Below the pieces are notes generated by a model that was not told where the DNA came from, did no database searches, and saw only the letters and a list, made by a program, of their open reading frames with translations. DNA of 64,000 nucleotides from Phymorhynchus buccinoides (lineage: Eukaryota > Mollusca > Gastropoda > Neogastropoda > Raphitomidae), in assembly GCA_017654935.2 (NCBI GenBank), contig CM065711.1, positions 24,761,979-24,825,978 of the forward strand, given 5' to 3'. A program made the position numbers and the translations under genes. Of this stretch, positions 33,401 through 50,004 are shown one piece after another. Positions within the stretch are counted from its first letter, which is position 1; every line of letters begins with the position of its first letter.

Positions 33401-35570
33401 CGTTGAAAATTTTGGTCCTGACCAGTTTCAAAAGTTGTTTTTCACATAGAGCTGACTGTGAGAAAATATTGTTTTCTGCAAAAAACGTTCTTATTTTTGC
33501 AACACTTGGTAAGGATCCTGTGCTACCTGGTCCAATAGTTTGGATACAACTTCTGAAGTGGGAGCAGACATTTTCTGCATCACTTGAATTCCATTGATTG
33601 TACTGTCGAGTGGATGAATCTTTCTTGCCAAGTTTTGATGCTGGCTGACTGCACTGAGGCAAATCCGAGCCATGTGTTGACTGACTCAGACTTGTCTCAT
33701 TACAGTCAGTTGGCGCATGCTGCAGACTTGCCTCAGTGCTGTCAGTTTCCATTTGACTTGCACTTGCCTCGTTGCAGTCAGTTGTTGCCCACCTCAAATT
33801 TGCCTCAGTACAGTCAGTTGCCACTTGACTTGCACTTGCATTGTTGCTGTCAGTTGTTGCCTGTCTCAGATTTGTTGCAGTGCAGTCAGTCACCACATGA
33901 ATTTGACTTGCCCCAGTACAGTCAGTTGCCACACGACTCAGATTTGCCTCAGAGCAGTCAACTGGCAAATGATTCAGACTTGCTGCAGTCTCAGGCTGAC
34001 TGGAGAGACTTTTCTGGCACCTGGCTTGTTCAGACTGCGTCAGACTGCTTACACCATCAATGGAAATCAAAAATCCACCAACTTTTGTGATCTCTGTCAC
34101 AGCCAAAGGACACTGGTACACGTTACGGTTGATTTCAGCACTGTGACCCATGTGCCTGAAAAATGGCTCTCGCTCATGCTCAGCCACATCCAAGAGAGCA
34201 TACAAAGTAGATGCTCTGTGTCGGAACTTGTCAGCGATCAACAGATGAGGTCTTTGCAACTTGTTCCCCATGGCCAGGGTGACAGCCTTGATTGAATTCC
34301 ATCCAATAGCATGGTCCAAAGACCCACCTGTGTTGGGAAACAAGAAAGGGTTGTCTTTGTGAATATTTGCATTCTGTCTTTCCTTTAGAAGTTTCCGAAG
34401 TGGCTCCACGGTGTCCTGAGGAATGAGCACTGGCAGAAGGCGTTTACCCCCTTTACCTGACATGTATGCCAGATGAGTAGAGGTGAGAAGAGCTTGTTCA
34501 AGGGGATCAGAAATTTGCTGTACTCTGTTTGGATCAATCCACTGCTTTTCCTCATCTTCCTCCCACTCATCGACAGTCATTCTGGCTGGTTCTCCCCCTC
34601 TTCTGGCATTGAACATAGTCAGCCGACAAACAACAAGATTTCTCAATGCAACAAAGTCATGCGAATCCCAGATTTTGTATTCATCTTTGAGAAGATCATG
34701 CATTTCAGTGACAACATATTCTTTCAATTTCTTGACGTCTTCTTCCAGAGGCATGCTCTCTGGTTTGCGCAGAACACCTCTCCTTTGTTTACATTCCAAC
34801 TGAGCAGAATAAAACAAAAAATCCCAGTCAAGGTTTAGCACATCAGAAAACAAACCAATCTCGGTTGCCGCATCAAGCATGTTGAACTGGATATAAGGCC
34901 CTTTCATAATTTTTATGGCCTTCTTCAGAACATAGCCTAATGCTAGCTTCAGGCCTGATTTCTGGCTCTTGCTCTGCTCTGACACTGTAAGGTCTTGGAT
35001 GGCTTGGGTCAACAGATCATAATGCTCTCGTTTGAGGAGGTCTTCACCAGAGAGATCTGAAGTAGAAAGTCTATTGACTGCTAAACTCAAATTGCCCATG
35101 GTGCGCATGTCAGACATGATGACCTTTCTTTCCTTCTTGACTGACTTAAGCCACAGTCGTTGCCCAAGAAGAATCACAAGGTTGTCGTTTTTGCAAATCT
35201 TCCCACAATCATCATCTCTTAATCTGTCTAGGACTTGTTCTTTGAATTTCTTCAAGATGCCAGCAGGCCTACTCCCACTAAAATCAACTGACTGTGATGT
35301 TATGCTGAAGCTATGTGAACACTGCTTCTTGTGTCTATGAATTTGTTTTTTGCTGTAGAAACCTTTACACCCACTACACAGAACTGTTTGGGAAGCCCCT
35401 TGATTTCTTCCTCTGATAAGATCCTCATTCCTACCCCCTTCTGCTTGAATTCTGACATTTGTTTGGAAAATTCCCTCTTTACGAAGGTTTTCAAAAGCTC
35501 TTGTTTGTTCACTTGCTGGTAATAATAAAGAAGCTTGTACAGAAACTTCATGTTTGTGTCTCCTTACCAT
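33357..35570 (-). CDS. Tyrosine-recombinase-like protein, 737 codons, probably of mobile-element origin
   Basis: Unbroken frame of 737 codons. A C2HC-type finger lies at residues 65-84 (CSGCKGFYSKKQIHRHKKQC). A helical region follows. Residues about 305-490 fit a tyrosine-recombinase catalytic domain: Arg I in NARRGGEP (323/324), Lys in SGKGGKRLLPV (373/376), Arg II in DKFRHRAST (450, followed by His451), MGHS (His476) and a Tyr nucleophile in RNVYQ (485). The usual His of HxxR is Asp447. A Thr/Asp/Cys/Ala-rich repeat tail follows (about 538-630, unit near 15 residues), then a C-terminal basic helix (LVRTKIFNERKKYR). Known: this R-K-R-H-Y layout cuts and rejoins DNA in Crypton-type and related elements, and some host genes derive from them. 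The start Met lies inside what looks like a broken zinc finger (see finding), so the N-terminus is uncertain. It is present only in the spacer. Confidence 0.65.
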   Translation of the reverse strand: MVRRHKHEVSVQASLLLPASEQTRAFENLRKEGIFQTNVRIQAEGGRNEDLIRGRNQGASQTVLCSGCKGFYSKKQIHRHKKQCSHSFSITSQSVDFSGSRPAGILKKFKEQVLDRLRDDDCGKICKNDNLVILLGQRLWLKSVKKERKVIMSDMRTMGNLSLAVNRLSTSDLSGEDLLKREHYDLLTQAIQDLTVSEQSKSQKSGLKLALGYVLKKAIKIMKGPYIQFNMLDAATEIGLFSDVLNLDWDFLFYSAQLECKQRRGVLRKPESMPLEEDVKKLKEYVVTEMHDLLKDEYKIWDSHDFVALRNLVVCRLTMFNARRGGEPARMTVDEWEEDEEKQWIDPNRVQQISDPLEQALLTSTHLAYMSGKGGKRLLPVLIPQDTVEPLRKLLKERQNANIHKDNPFLFPNTGGSLDHAIGWNSIKAVTLAMGNKLQRPHLLIADKFRHRASTLYALLDVAEHEREPFFRHMGHSAEINRNVYQCPLAVTEITKVGGFLISIDGVSSLTQSEQARCQKSLSSQPETAASLNHLPVDCSEANLSRVATDCTGASQIHVVTDCTATNLRQATTDSNNASASQVATDCTEANLRWATTDCNEASASQMETDSTEASLQHAPTDCNETSLSQSTHGSDLPQCSQPASKLGKKDSSTRQYNQWNSSDAENVCSHFRSCIQTIGPGSTGSLPSVAKIRTFFAENNIFSQSALCEKQLLKLVRTKIFNERKKYRSRAKFTEF

Positions 35571-35639
35571 GTGACGTTTCAGTTTCGACTAAAAAATCCC
35601 ACAAAAAAACACAAGGTCTCTTGACTTTTTTCCCAACAG

Positions 35640-35875
35640 CCTTGGATGTGGACTCGCCGACATCCAAGGCTTTTGCCGAGTCCACAACCAAGGCTGTTGC
35701 TGAGTCCACAACCAAGGCTGTTGCTGAGTCCACATCCAAGGCTGTTGCCGAGTCCACAACCAAGGCTGTCACCGAGTCCACATCCAAGGCTGTTGCCAAG
35801 TCCACATCCAAGGCTGTTGCCGAGTCCACAACCAAGGCTGTCGCCGAGTCCACATCCAAGGCTGTTGGGGGAAAA
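35640..35875. repeat. 24-bp minisatellite upstream of the recombinase frame
   Basis: About nine to ten copies of a 24-bp unit (tccacaaccaaggctgttgc plus cgag, with variants). Because 24 is a multiple of 3, several frames stay open. On the plus strand it reads AESTTKAV repeats, on the minus strand ALDVDSAT repeats. The minus frame runs from a good acceptor (ctctttttgcag, exon start 35882) toward the recombinase, so it may be coding. Confidence 0.85.
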
Positions 35876-35951
35876 GTGGACTCTGCAAAAAGAGAAAAAA
35901 GAAAAAAACTCCAATTCTTTACCCTAATTTGTGTCTGATAAGTACACTCAC

Positions 35952-36000
35952 CGTGTTTAAATGAGTGCACATAAATCCCAGTAAGCAAGATGTTGCTGAC
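35952..36000 (-). other. Candidate 49-bp exon upstream of the recombinase gene
   Basis: On the minus strand, a pyrimidine-rich acceptor (ttcctttctacag) and a donor (cacg/gtgagtg) bound 49 bases. A further ATGGCTGATACAGG in a strong start context lies just upstream near 36067-36070. Together with the acceptor at 35882 this suggests a spliced 5' end for the recombinase transcript. The frame does not join cleanly, so this is tentative. Confidence 0.3.
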
Positions 36001-36296
36001 CTGTAGAAAGGAAAAAATTAACTCAACAAGGGCTGAAGTACTTCTCTTCACTTCCTGTATCAGCCATGGCATCACTGACACTATTATTTAAAATATCAAC
36101 TTAGCTGCTTTTTGTCATTGCTAGATGCAGGGGTGCTAGCGCCAAAGGGTCCCCAAACCTGAAACTAGGAATTCCCCAAACCGAAAACCAATCTAGACGG
36201 CAAGTTCCAATTTCCTGAAAACCAGAACAATTTTTTTCAGCCGAGAAATCCTTCTACCCAGATTTTCAGCTAACGTCAGCAGTTTTGTTGAAAGGA

Positions 36297-36300
<4 letters not shown>

Positions 36301-36333
<33 letters not shown>

Positions 36334-36336
36334 GCA

Positions 36337-36402
<66 letters not shown>
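36301..36402. repeat. Poly-G tract of about 100 bases
   Basis: Nearly pure G, interrupted once by AGCA near 36333-36336. The flank (cagctaacgtcagcagtttt) resembles that of the shorter poly-C patch at 16905-16922 in inverse orientation, so it may be the expanded end of a dispersed repeat. Strong quadruplex potential; its length may be a sequencing artefact. Confidence 0.9.
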
Positions 36403-36807
36403 CTGCTAGTGTTCCAAAAAAATTTAAGCAGCTAACAGTAACATAACGGAGTTTCTCTTTCCGAATGAACATCGCCTAATCTTCGGCCACACACTACATT
36501 TTCTGCAGCCACTCAATTCTCCAATGCTTCACATACTTTTGCTTTTTTTTTTTTACATGTTGGTTTCGCCAACTCAATACATGCGTTCTCAGCGGACGCC
36601 ATCTTGGAAAATACAACGGCGGAAGAGCAAAAAGGTGCAAAATGAAGATTGTGCCGCTACTTCGGCCAATACATGTACGATGTTTGTAATCGTCACCTGT
36701 TTCTCCGATGCCGGATTTGTTTTCTCCAAACTAACTCAAAAACCGGAGATTGAATTTTTTAATCATCTCAAAACCGGAATTCCGGCACATGCCGGAAAAT
36801 TAGCACC

Positions 36808-37014
36808 CCTTTAGATGGGGGAAAACTCAAGTGGGGCTATGCTAATGATATCCTTAGTTGGGGAGAGAGATACAGAGTGGAAGGGAGTCTCTCACCCTCT
36901 CTCTCTCCTGAACAAGTAAAAACTGCGATGCAAGTTAGGGACACTAAGAAAATGTCCTGACATTGCAGGTGTCCGCTCATGACAGGTATGTGTATGTGTG
37001 AGAGAGTGAATGAG

Positions 37015-37060
<46 letters not shown>

Positions 37061-37550
37061 TTAACCTGAATATTCTAAAGTGAGCTTTATTATTAACATT
37101 CAAATTATTAGTTGACCATACGTTGACGGCAGTTGACGGTGACAGCAGTTGACGGTAATTAGTAAAGGACGGTAGTTGATGGAAATTAATTTTTAAAAAT
37201 CTTCTGATAAACACATTCTTGATCTGGCCTCACAAAACCAGTCCCAGGCAGCTTCGTTCACCGGTCTCCCATTCTTTCATCTTTTTGGGGGGGGTTTGAT
37301 ACTGGCAATCTGCAGTTTTTCCACATTGGAGGTCTTTGCCATATCGCGAATCGACTTCCCTTTTCCAGTCTCTTGGGACCTGTCCGCGTCCACATTTAGC
37401 AGGTGTCCGCTTAGGATAGTGTCATTTTTGTAGAAAAACTATTGGTGCCCTGTACAAGTGTCTGGACACTCGAGGTGTCCGCTGTTGCCAGGGTTCGTTC
37501 ATTGCAGGTTTATCAATAGGATGACCCTACTTGAGCTTTTCCCCATCTAG
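36808..37550 (-). mobile_element. Tigger/pogo-like DNA transposon remnant, right copy
   Basis: Mirror of 22588-23325 with a longer internal GA run near 37017-37058. Confidence 0.65.
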
Positions 37551-38664
37551 AAGTGACAAAAAGCAGCTAAGCTAAGTACAAAAAAAGATATTGCTGAGCG
37601 GCAGATAGGTTCCTGAGCAGCTGAACTCAGTCACATAACAGCAGCATGACTCATCTGCAATCCACTGACAAGAAAATTAGTAATTGCCCCCAAAACTTAA
37701 TAAATAATAAAGCGTCTCAACAATGTGTGGTTGTAACTGACCTCCTACAGATGACCCTATCAGCAGTGTATAACATTTGTGACCTTGACTACTGAATATT
37801 CAAAATTACCATAAGCCAGTGCAACTGCATACCAATTGTAAACATGGTAAGTCAAACGATGTAAAAGATATGGACACAAGAAGGAATTTATGTCTTCAAG
37901 GTCAAACAGAATTTGGGCACATAGTAGCAGCACAACACATCTGAAATACACTAACACTGATAAGAAAATATCCCCCCCCAAAAAAAAAATCCAAAAAAAA
38001 ATCTAAAAAATGTGTGGTTATTAATGACCGATTACAGACGGTCCCATCAGCAGAGTACAAACGTTGTGACCTTGACCTTTCCTGAACTAAATATTCAAAA
38101 TTTAATTACCAAAAGCCAATGCGTCTGCATACCAGTTTAAATATTGCAAGTATATATATTCATGTCAAAGATATTACCATAAGAAGCAATTTATGTCTTA
38201 AAGGTCAAACGTCAAGGTTGGCATGGTTATTTTGTATAAAATCTTCCGCATACTGACGTCATCATAACTGCCCCACCCATTTAGCGTGACTGACACCTAG
38301 CATGTGACCCACACAGGGTCATAAATTGGTTGTGATCATATGACTACCAGCCTGACCACCAACTGATGAAATCATCACAGAGTGGAGCTTTTTTGCAGGA
38401 AAAGTTTTGTTGGAAGATTGATTTCATTGTGTCTGTATAAGATGGAATGAGTGAAAACAATTAGCTTTGTAAAATTCGGCATCTTGCAGTGAGCAATAAT
38501 ATAACACGCAACTTTTGTATAGTGTCACGTGTTAAGATTAAATAAATTATCATTGCATTTGTAGGTTACTTTTCTGCTCTCTCTCTCTCTCTCTCTCTCT
38601 CTGACAGGCCTACACATCCATGCACACACACACACCCATAACGCAGCCACACTCACGCACGCGC

Positions 38665-39200
38665 GCACGCACAAATTATCTCTTTCTCTGTCCGTCCGTC
38701 TGTCGGTCTCATTCGCAGACACTTGCACACACAAGTATAATTCGATTTATTAAAGATTACATATACACATGCACACACACACACACAAGCAAGCGCGTGC
38801 GCATCTACACCTAGCCCGTAAAACTGTCGGGTAGAGGTCAAGATGTGCCCCTCCACCCACCCCTACATGTCATAGCTATCCCCACATTTTCACACTTGCC
38901 TTTCTTACCAAACATTAAGCTGTATTTTATTAACCTTTTCAGCTAATTATCTTTGTTGAATAATTAATCGCAGTCATGATAAAGGCCATTATCTAATACG
39001 ACCCCACCCCCACGAGTGGTGGGTGGAGGGGCACATCTTGACCTCTACCCGACAGTTTTACGGGCTAGGTGTAAATGCGCGCGCGCCTGCTTGTGTGTGT
39101 GTGCATGTGTATATGTAATCTTAAATAAATGGAATTATACTTGTGTTTGCAAGTGTCTGCGAATGAGACAGACAGACGGACGGACAGAGAAATAAATTAA
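38665..39200. mobile_element. Long foldback element, right copy
   Basis: Mirror of 20930-21462, with the same perfect inner arms (cccgtaaaactgtcgggtag and its complement). Confidence 0.8.
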
Positions 39201-39405
39201 AAAAGAGATGGTTTTACTTTCAGACAAACCAACCATGTGCAGAACTTATTACATTCTTTTAACAACTAAGAATTTAAGGTCCCTCTACTAGGAAAGAGGA
39301 GTGCAGAACAACGATGAGAAAGTCCTCCCTCCCCCCTCGCACTTCCCCACCCCTGCCCCCTTTTTAATAAAGACAAGCGATCACCAACATTTGATAAACA
39401 AGAAA

Positions 39406-45260
<5,855 letters not shown>

Positions 45261-45445
45261 CTTGGGTCTGAAATCAATCAAATGTTTACATCAATACACT
45301 GACATATTCATCATTTCCTGTTCACTTTTTCTCAGCATGCAAATACAAATTAATTGTGCAGCAATTTCAAATACAAATTAATTGTTTAGCAAGCCACAAA
45401 CTGACAAGGTAGTGTGGTCTTCTTATTAGTATATATATATTTTTA

Positions 45446-45505
<60 letters not shown>

Positions 45506-45874
45506 TATTACAATCTAAATTAAATGACATAAGTTCTAAAAAAGAAGGAATAAGATCAATATTAGTGCATCAACATTTTACTGAATTCAGAATACTCACA
45601 TGCACACACACACACATAATCCCATGAGCCCCCCCCCCCCCCCCCACACCCTGTTTCCCAGCATCACGCTCAGACCCGAGCAGTGGGTGCGAGCTGGCTG
45701 GGTCACTAAACCCGAACACAATGCAGCAGCTTAGGCCCTGTATTAGTGTATCAGATGGAACCGACCCCCCTTTTTTCAGTCTTTTTTTCCTGAGGGTGCC
45801 AGAATGATCAATGATCGTGGGCCCCAAAGAGAAGAAGAAGAAGAAGAAGAAGAAGAGAAAAAAAAAGAAGAAGA

Positions 45875-46575
45875 GGCGCCGTGGCCGGTTGGTTAGAGTC
45901 GCCGCTCGTAATCCAACAGGTTTGCGGGTGCGGTGGGTTCGAACCCAGCTGGTGACGGTGTTGTATCCTTGGGAAAGATACTTTACTCCTATTTCCTGGT
46001 CCTTTGTATGAGACCTAAAACCGAGGTCCCTTGTGCGAACGCACGCACAAGATCTTGCGCGCACAGAGTGTGTGGGTTCGAATCCAGCTGGGGTCGCAGT
46101 GGTGTGTCCTTGGGAAAGGCACTTTACTCCTATTTTCCTCTCCACCCAGGTGTAAAATGGGTACCTGACGTCAGTTTGGGGAAAAGTCCTTCGGATGAGA
46201 CTTAAAACCGAGGTCCCGTGTGCGAATGCATGCACAAAGATCTTGCGCACACGTTAAAGCCCATTCCACTAATCGGTAGGAGTAGGCCATGTTGCGCCGG
46301 TGTGATGGATGACACGAACTCACATATAGCATACATCCTGTGCGCCAGTTGCAGTCTAAATGAAGACTTTGGGCGTGGGGCAGGATCAACATCCCCAATA
46401 GGAAGAAGAAGCCCATTCCACTATTCAGTACGAGTACGGAGTAGCCGTGTGTGCCGGTGGGATGGATGACACGAATTCATATAGCACGCATCCTGTGCGC
46501 TATTAATGGTCTGAATGAAGACAGGTGAGTGCGGGGCAGGATAAACATCCCCAACTTGAAGAAGAAGAAGAAGAC
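45875..46575 (+). mobile_element. tRNA-headed composite SINE, right copy
   Basis: Mirror of 13461-14164, same order: tRNA-like head, body, second headless unit, doubled 3' segment, (GAA)n tail. A (GAA)n run also precedes the head. Confidence 0.75.
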
Positions 46576-46800
46576 CAAGCCTACATCTAATGAGTGAAAT
46601 TTAGCATCGTGATCGTGTGACTGCCGTGTGACTGTGAGCGACGCCATTAGCTAGACTCTTGCCCTCAAAACAATTTCAGTGCTTGCACTTTCACTTATTG
46701 CTTAGAAATGTTTGGCTATTTACTTCCAGTCAACGCATGTGAGCTTCTTCTCATACAAGAATGTTCAATGTAGCGCAAATAAATCCATAAAATTACTCAC

Positions 46801-46883
46801 CAACTAGATCTAGCCACTTGCGACCTCCATTCGGATTCGCCAAAGCGAAGTGCGCAGTTGGCTGTGAGACCAAGTAAGCCGTT
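46801..46883 (-). other. Candidate exon (83 bp), right copy
   Basis: Mirror of 13152-13234 with identical length, borders and open frame. Confidence 0.35.
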
Positions 46884-47345
46884 CTAAAAATAGATTTCAT
46901 TGTTATATCTGTGCCCAAATTCAAAATCTCAGAAAGCGTAATAAATATAAGAACATGAATGGTAATTTTTTTCGAGAACAATTATGATGTCAATATTAAT
47001 TGTAGAAAAAAAATTCACGGAAAAAGAATACTCTTGGAAAAAAAAGTCATTAGCAGTTATTGGCTGGTCGACTTAATCACAGTTTTTTCATGCTGTCCCC
47101 CTATTAACCAAAAACTTTTTAGATGTATTTCTTCATACAGATCAATCTTCAAACGGTTTTAAAGAGTTTCGCGGGTTCAGAGATTATTGCGTCAGCGTTT
47201 TACAGTATTTGCGTTCACGATAGCGCAGTGGTACTATGAGAATGAGGGCAAAACAATAAGGGGACCAGCTTTCGGTCCCCTAACCACCACATTCCAAATT
47301 TTTGGGTAATAGGGGGACAAAAGGTCTCCCTATCGCGTATTTGTT

Positions 47346-48039
47346 AATATATATATATATATAGTTTGCTTTGATAAAACTTTTCTGTGTCCAATGTCTT
47401 TATTTGTGAACCTCAGAAACAAAACCAGTTAACGTTAACTTTGAGTAATGTTCCGTGTTCCAAAAAAAAAAACACAAAAAAAAAAAACACACAATTGTGC
47501 TGATTTACTTTTTCTCCCAATGGGGGAGGGACAGTGCCTTATGCAAAGACAGCTGTTTCGACCTAAGAGAATGTCTCATCAGTTTGCATGATTGGCCTGC
47601 AATTTGACTGTCCAGTAGATGCCAACCTGAGCAAAAAAGACATTCTACAAGAGAATGGTGTCCTCTTTGCATCAAATCGAAAATCCACAATAAAAGCAAA
47701 CCAGCACAAAGTTAAACCAGAAATAGTAAAAATCTTATGAAAATCTTATGTAAAATGAACAAAATAATAATGTTCTGAAATTTTAATTTCAAAATCTAAT
47801 AGACATGACTAGGGAGGGCCAACTACTGAGATGGTATCCAAATTAAGGATAAAAATAGTATAAAAGAAAAATCTCAGTGAATAGCCAGCTCCGTACACCT
47901 ACTCTGAAGGACTGAAAAGTTAGTGCATTTGAAATGCAGAATAGTTTGCTTTGATAAAACTTTTCTGTGTCCAATGTCTTTATTTGTGAACCTCAGAAAC
48001 AAAACCAGTTAACGTTAACTTTGAGTAATGTTCCGTGTA
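47346..48039 (-). mobile_element. Hammerhead-ribozyme repeat, right arm
   Basis: Mirror of 12001-12690 on the minus strand, with one full unit plus the partial repeat ending at (TA)n. It carries the ribozyme at 47529-47613. Confidence 0.85.
47529..47613 (-). ncRNA. Type I hammerhead ribozyme (right arm copy)
   Basis: Mirror of 12425-12509. On the minus strand CTGATGA lies at 47582-47576, with the same A-G mismatch at the top of stem II and the palindromic stem III. One base in the stem I internal loop differs from the left copy (ggccaatc versus ggccgatc). Confidence 0.88.
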
Positions 48040-48154
48040 AGACATGAGTACAGGACACTGATGAAAACAGAATGTGCATGAAGCACTATATGAATACATT
48101 ATCAATTACTCTCGTTTGCTTTCACTTTGCAAAAGGCTTAAAACAGATTATAGG

Positions 48155-48712
48155 AACAGAGAGTTGTGCATGGTAAGTGGGAATTTGGAAGATGTTTGCA
48201 CTGTCAAAATGTGCCTCACCACACTCCTTGAGTGATGCTGATGAAGAGAGTTGTGCATGGTAAGTGGGAATTTGGAAGATGTTTGCACTGTCAAAATGTG
48301 CCTCACTGCCCTCCTTGAGTGATGCTGATGAAGAGAGTTGTGCATGGTAAGTGGGTATTTGGAAGATGTTTGCACTGTCAAAATGTGCCTCACCACACTC
48401 CTTGAGGGATGCTGATGAAGAGAGTTGTGCATGGTAAGTGGGTATTTGGAAGATGTCCGCACTGTCAAACTGTGCCTCACCACACTCCTTGAGTGATGCT
48501 GATGAAGAGAGTTGTGCATGGTAAGTGGGTATTTGGAAGATGTCCGCACTGTCAAAATGTGCCTCACCACACTCCTTGAGGGATGCTGATGAAGAGAGTT
48601 GTGCATGGTAAGTGGGTATTTGGAAGATGTCCGCACTGTCAAACTGTGTCTCACTGCCCTCCTTGAGTGATGCTGATGAAGAGAGGTATGCTTCTTGGGG
48701 TAGAGCCAATAA
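48155..48712. repeat. 87-bp tandem repeat, right copy
   Basis: Mirror of 11340-11890 with six units. It lacks the small deletions that break the open frame in the left copy. Confidence 0.9.
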
Positions 48713-49161
48713 CGTTTTGAGTTGCGTTGCCAAAATGTCTGAGACAGTGAATGCTCCAATAGCGTATGTGTACACTAGACTTTAAACAAGTGCTTGGCAG
48801 AATTCCTTGGATGATGCTGATCAAGAAATACATTTAGTGATAAGGGTCTATATAATAGTTTTTGGACTTTGGCTGATGGTTTTCAAACACGCTGACATAC
48901 TTTAAAAAAATCTTATTCATATTTATGAATGGTGTAACCTGACAAAGAAGAATCTACGATAAATAAAGTAAGTAAAAAAATAACTGAGAAATCGTCATTA
49001 TTCAAACTGATATTTGAAGCCACCCATCTCATCGAATTGATATACTTTTACAGCTCTTTTCAATGAACATGTGTCAGCTCGTCTTATTTTTATACAATTT
49101 GATAAGATTATTTTTCAGTGTAGCAAGTTACAGTTAACTCTGTGTATTCAGTGTGTAAAAC

Positions 49162-49255
<94 letters not shown>

Positions 49256-49499
49256 CTCCTCTCTCTCTAAAAACTGTTCTCATCCCTGTCCGTTTGACCA
49301 TCACCACTCCCAACATCAACCCCCACCCTTCTTCCCTTCCCTTCGGCATGGCCACCATCCCTATTAACAATGACATGCTCACGAAATTCATTTACACGTG
49401 CTGCGTTTTCTTGTGTTCCCTCTGAGCTAGTAGGACACAAATAATTACCATGGAAACATTACTCCTGCCCGAAAGGCGGCCGAATTCCTATTTCCACTC

Positions 49500-49914
49500 T
49501 TTTAAATTTCCCTGATCATCCACTGAGAACTTTTTGCCATCTATAACGAGGTGGTCAAAGATCATGAAATCCCTTTGGCCGTCTTCCTTTGCTTTTTTCA
49601 GATGTGGCAGTAGCTTTTACCTGATTTATCTCACTTTCCATGAAAAGTCTTCCCCAATGAAGATACCAGTGTTATGCAGCTTTCCTTTGGCTTTCAACCA
49701 CTTGATCTTGTCCTTAAAGAAAGTGCAGCAGCCAATCACAGGGGAGTTTGGTTTGTTGTTTAGGCGGTGCAGTCTGTCAAAAGGGATGTCCGAAACTATG
49801 TCCAGTTTGTCGGTGATGAAGTCTCTGACAGTTCCCCCCAGGTCTTCAGCTGATTCCTTCAGTAGTGTTAGGAGTCCATAGATTATCACATTATTACGTT
49901 TCTCTCCCTCTCTT
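49500..49914 (-). pseudogene. LINE ORF1-like fragment, right copy
   Basis: Mirror of 10137-10562. Here the G run is one base longer, so about 90 codons stay in frame up to the premature stop after WKVR. Confidence 0.7.
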
Positions 49915-50004
49915 TCTCTCTCTCTTAAATAAAAATGGAGCAGTGTCATATCATACAAAGACATTATCTTGAAATAAAAAAAAACAAAAAAACCTTTTCC
50001 CTCC

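Noticed and set aside
33584..34295. Plus-strand open frames of 168 and 192 codons
   Set aside because: Antisense shadows of the repetitive recombinase tail.
36430..36602. Minus-strand start MASAENACIELAKPTC with strong ATG context
   Set aside because: Stops after 29 codons, passes through a poly-T run and has no donor or known family; too weak to list as a gene.
45877..45960. Functional tRNA gene
   Set aside because: A and B boxes are present, but the cloverleaf is not convincing and it leads straight into a SINE body; annotated as a SINE head.
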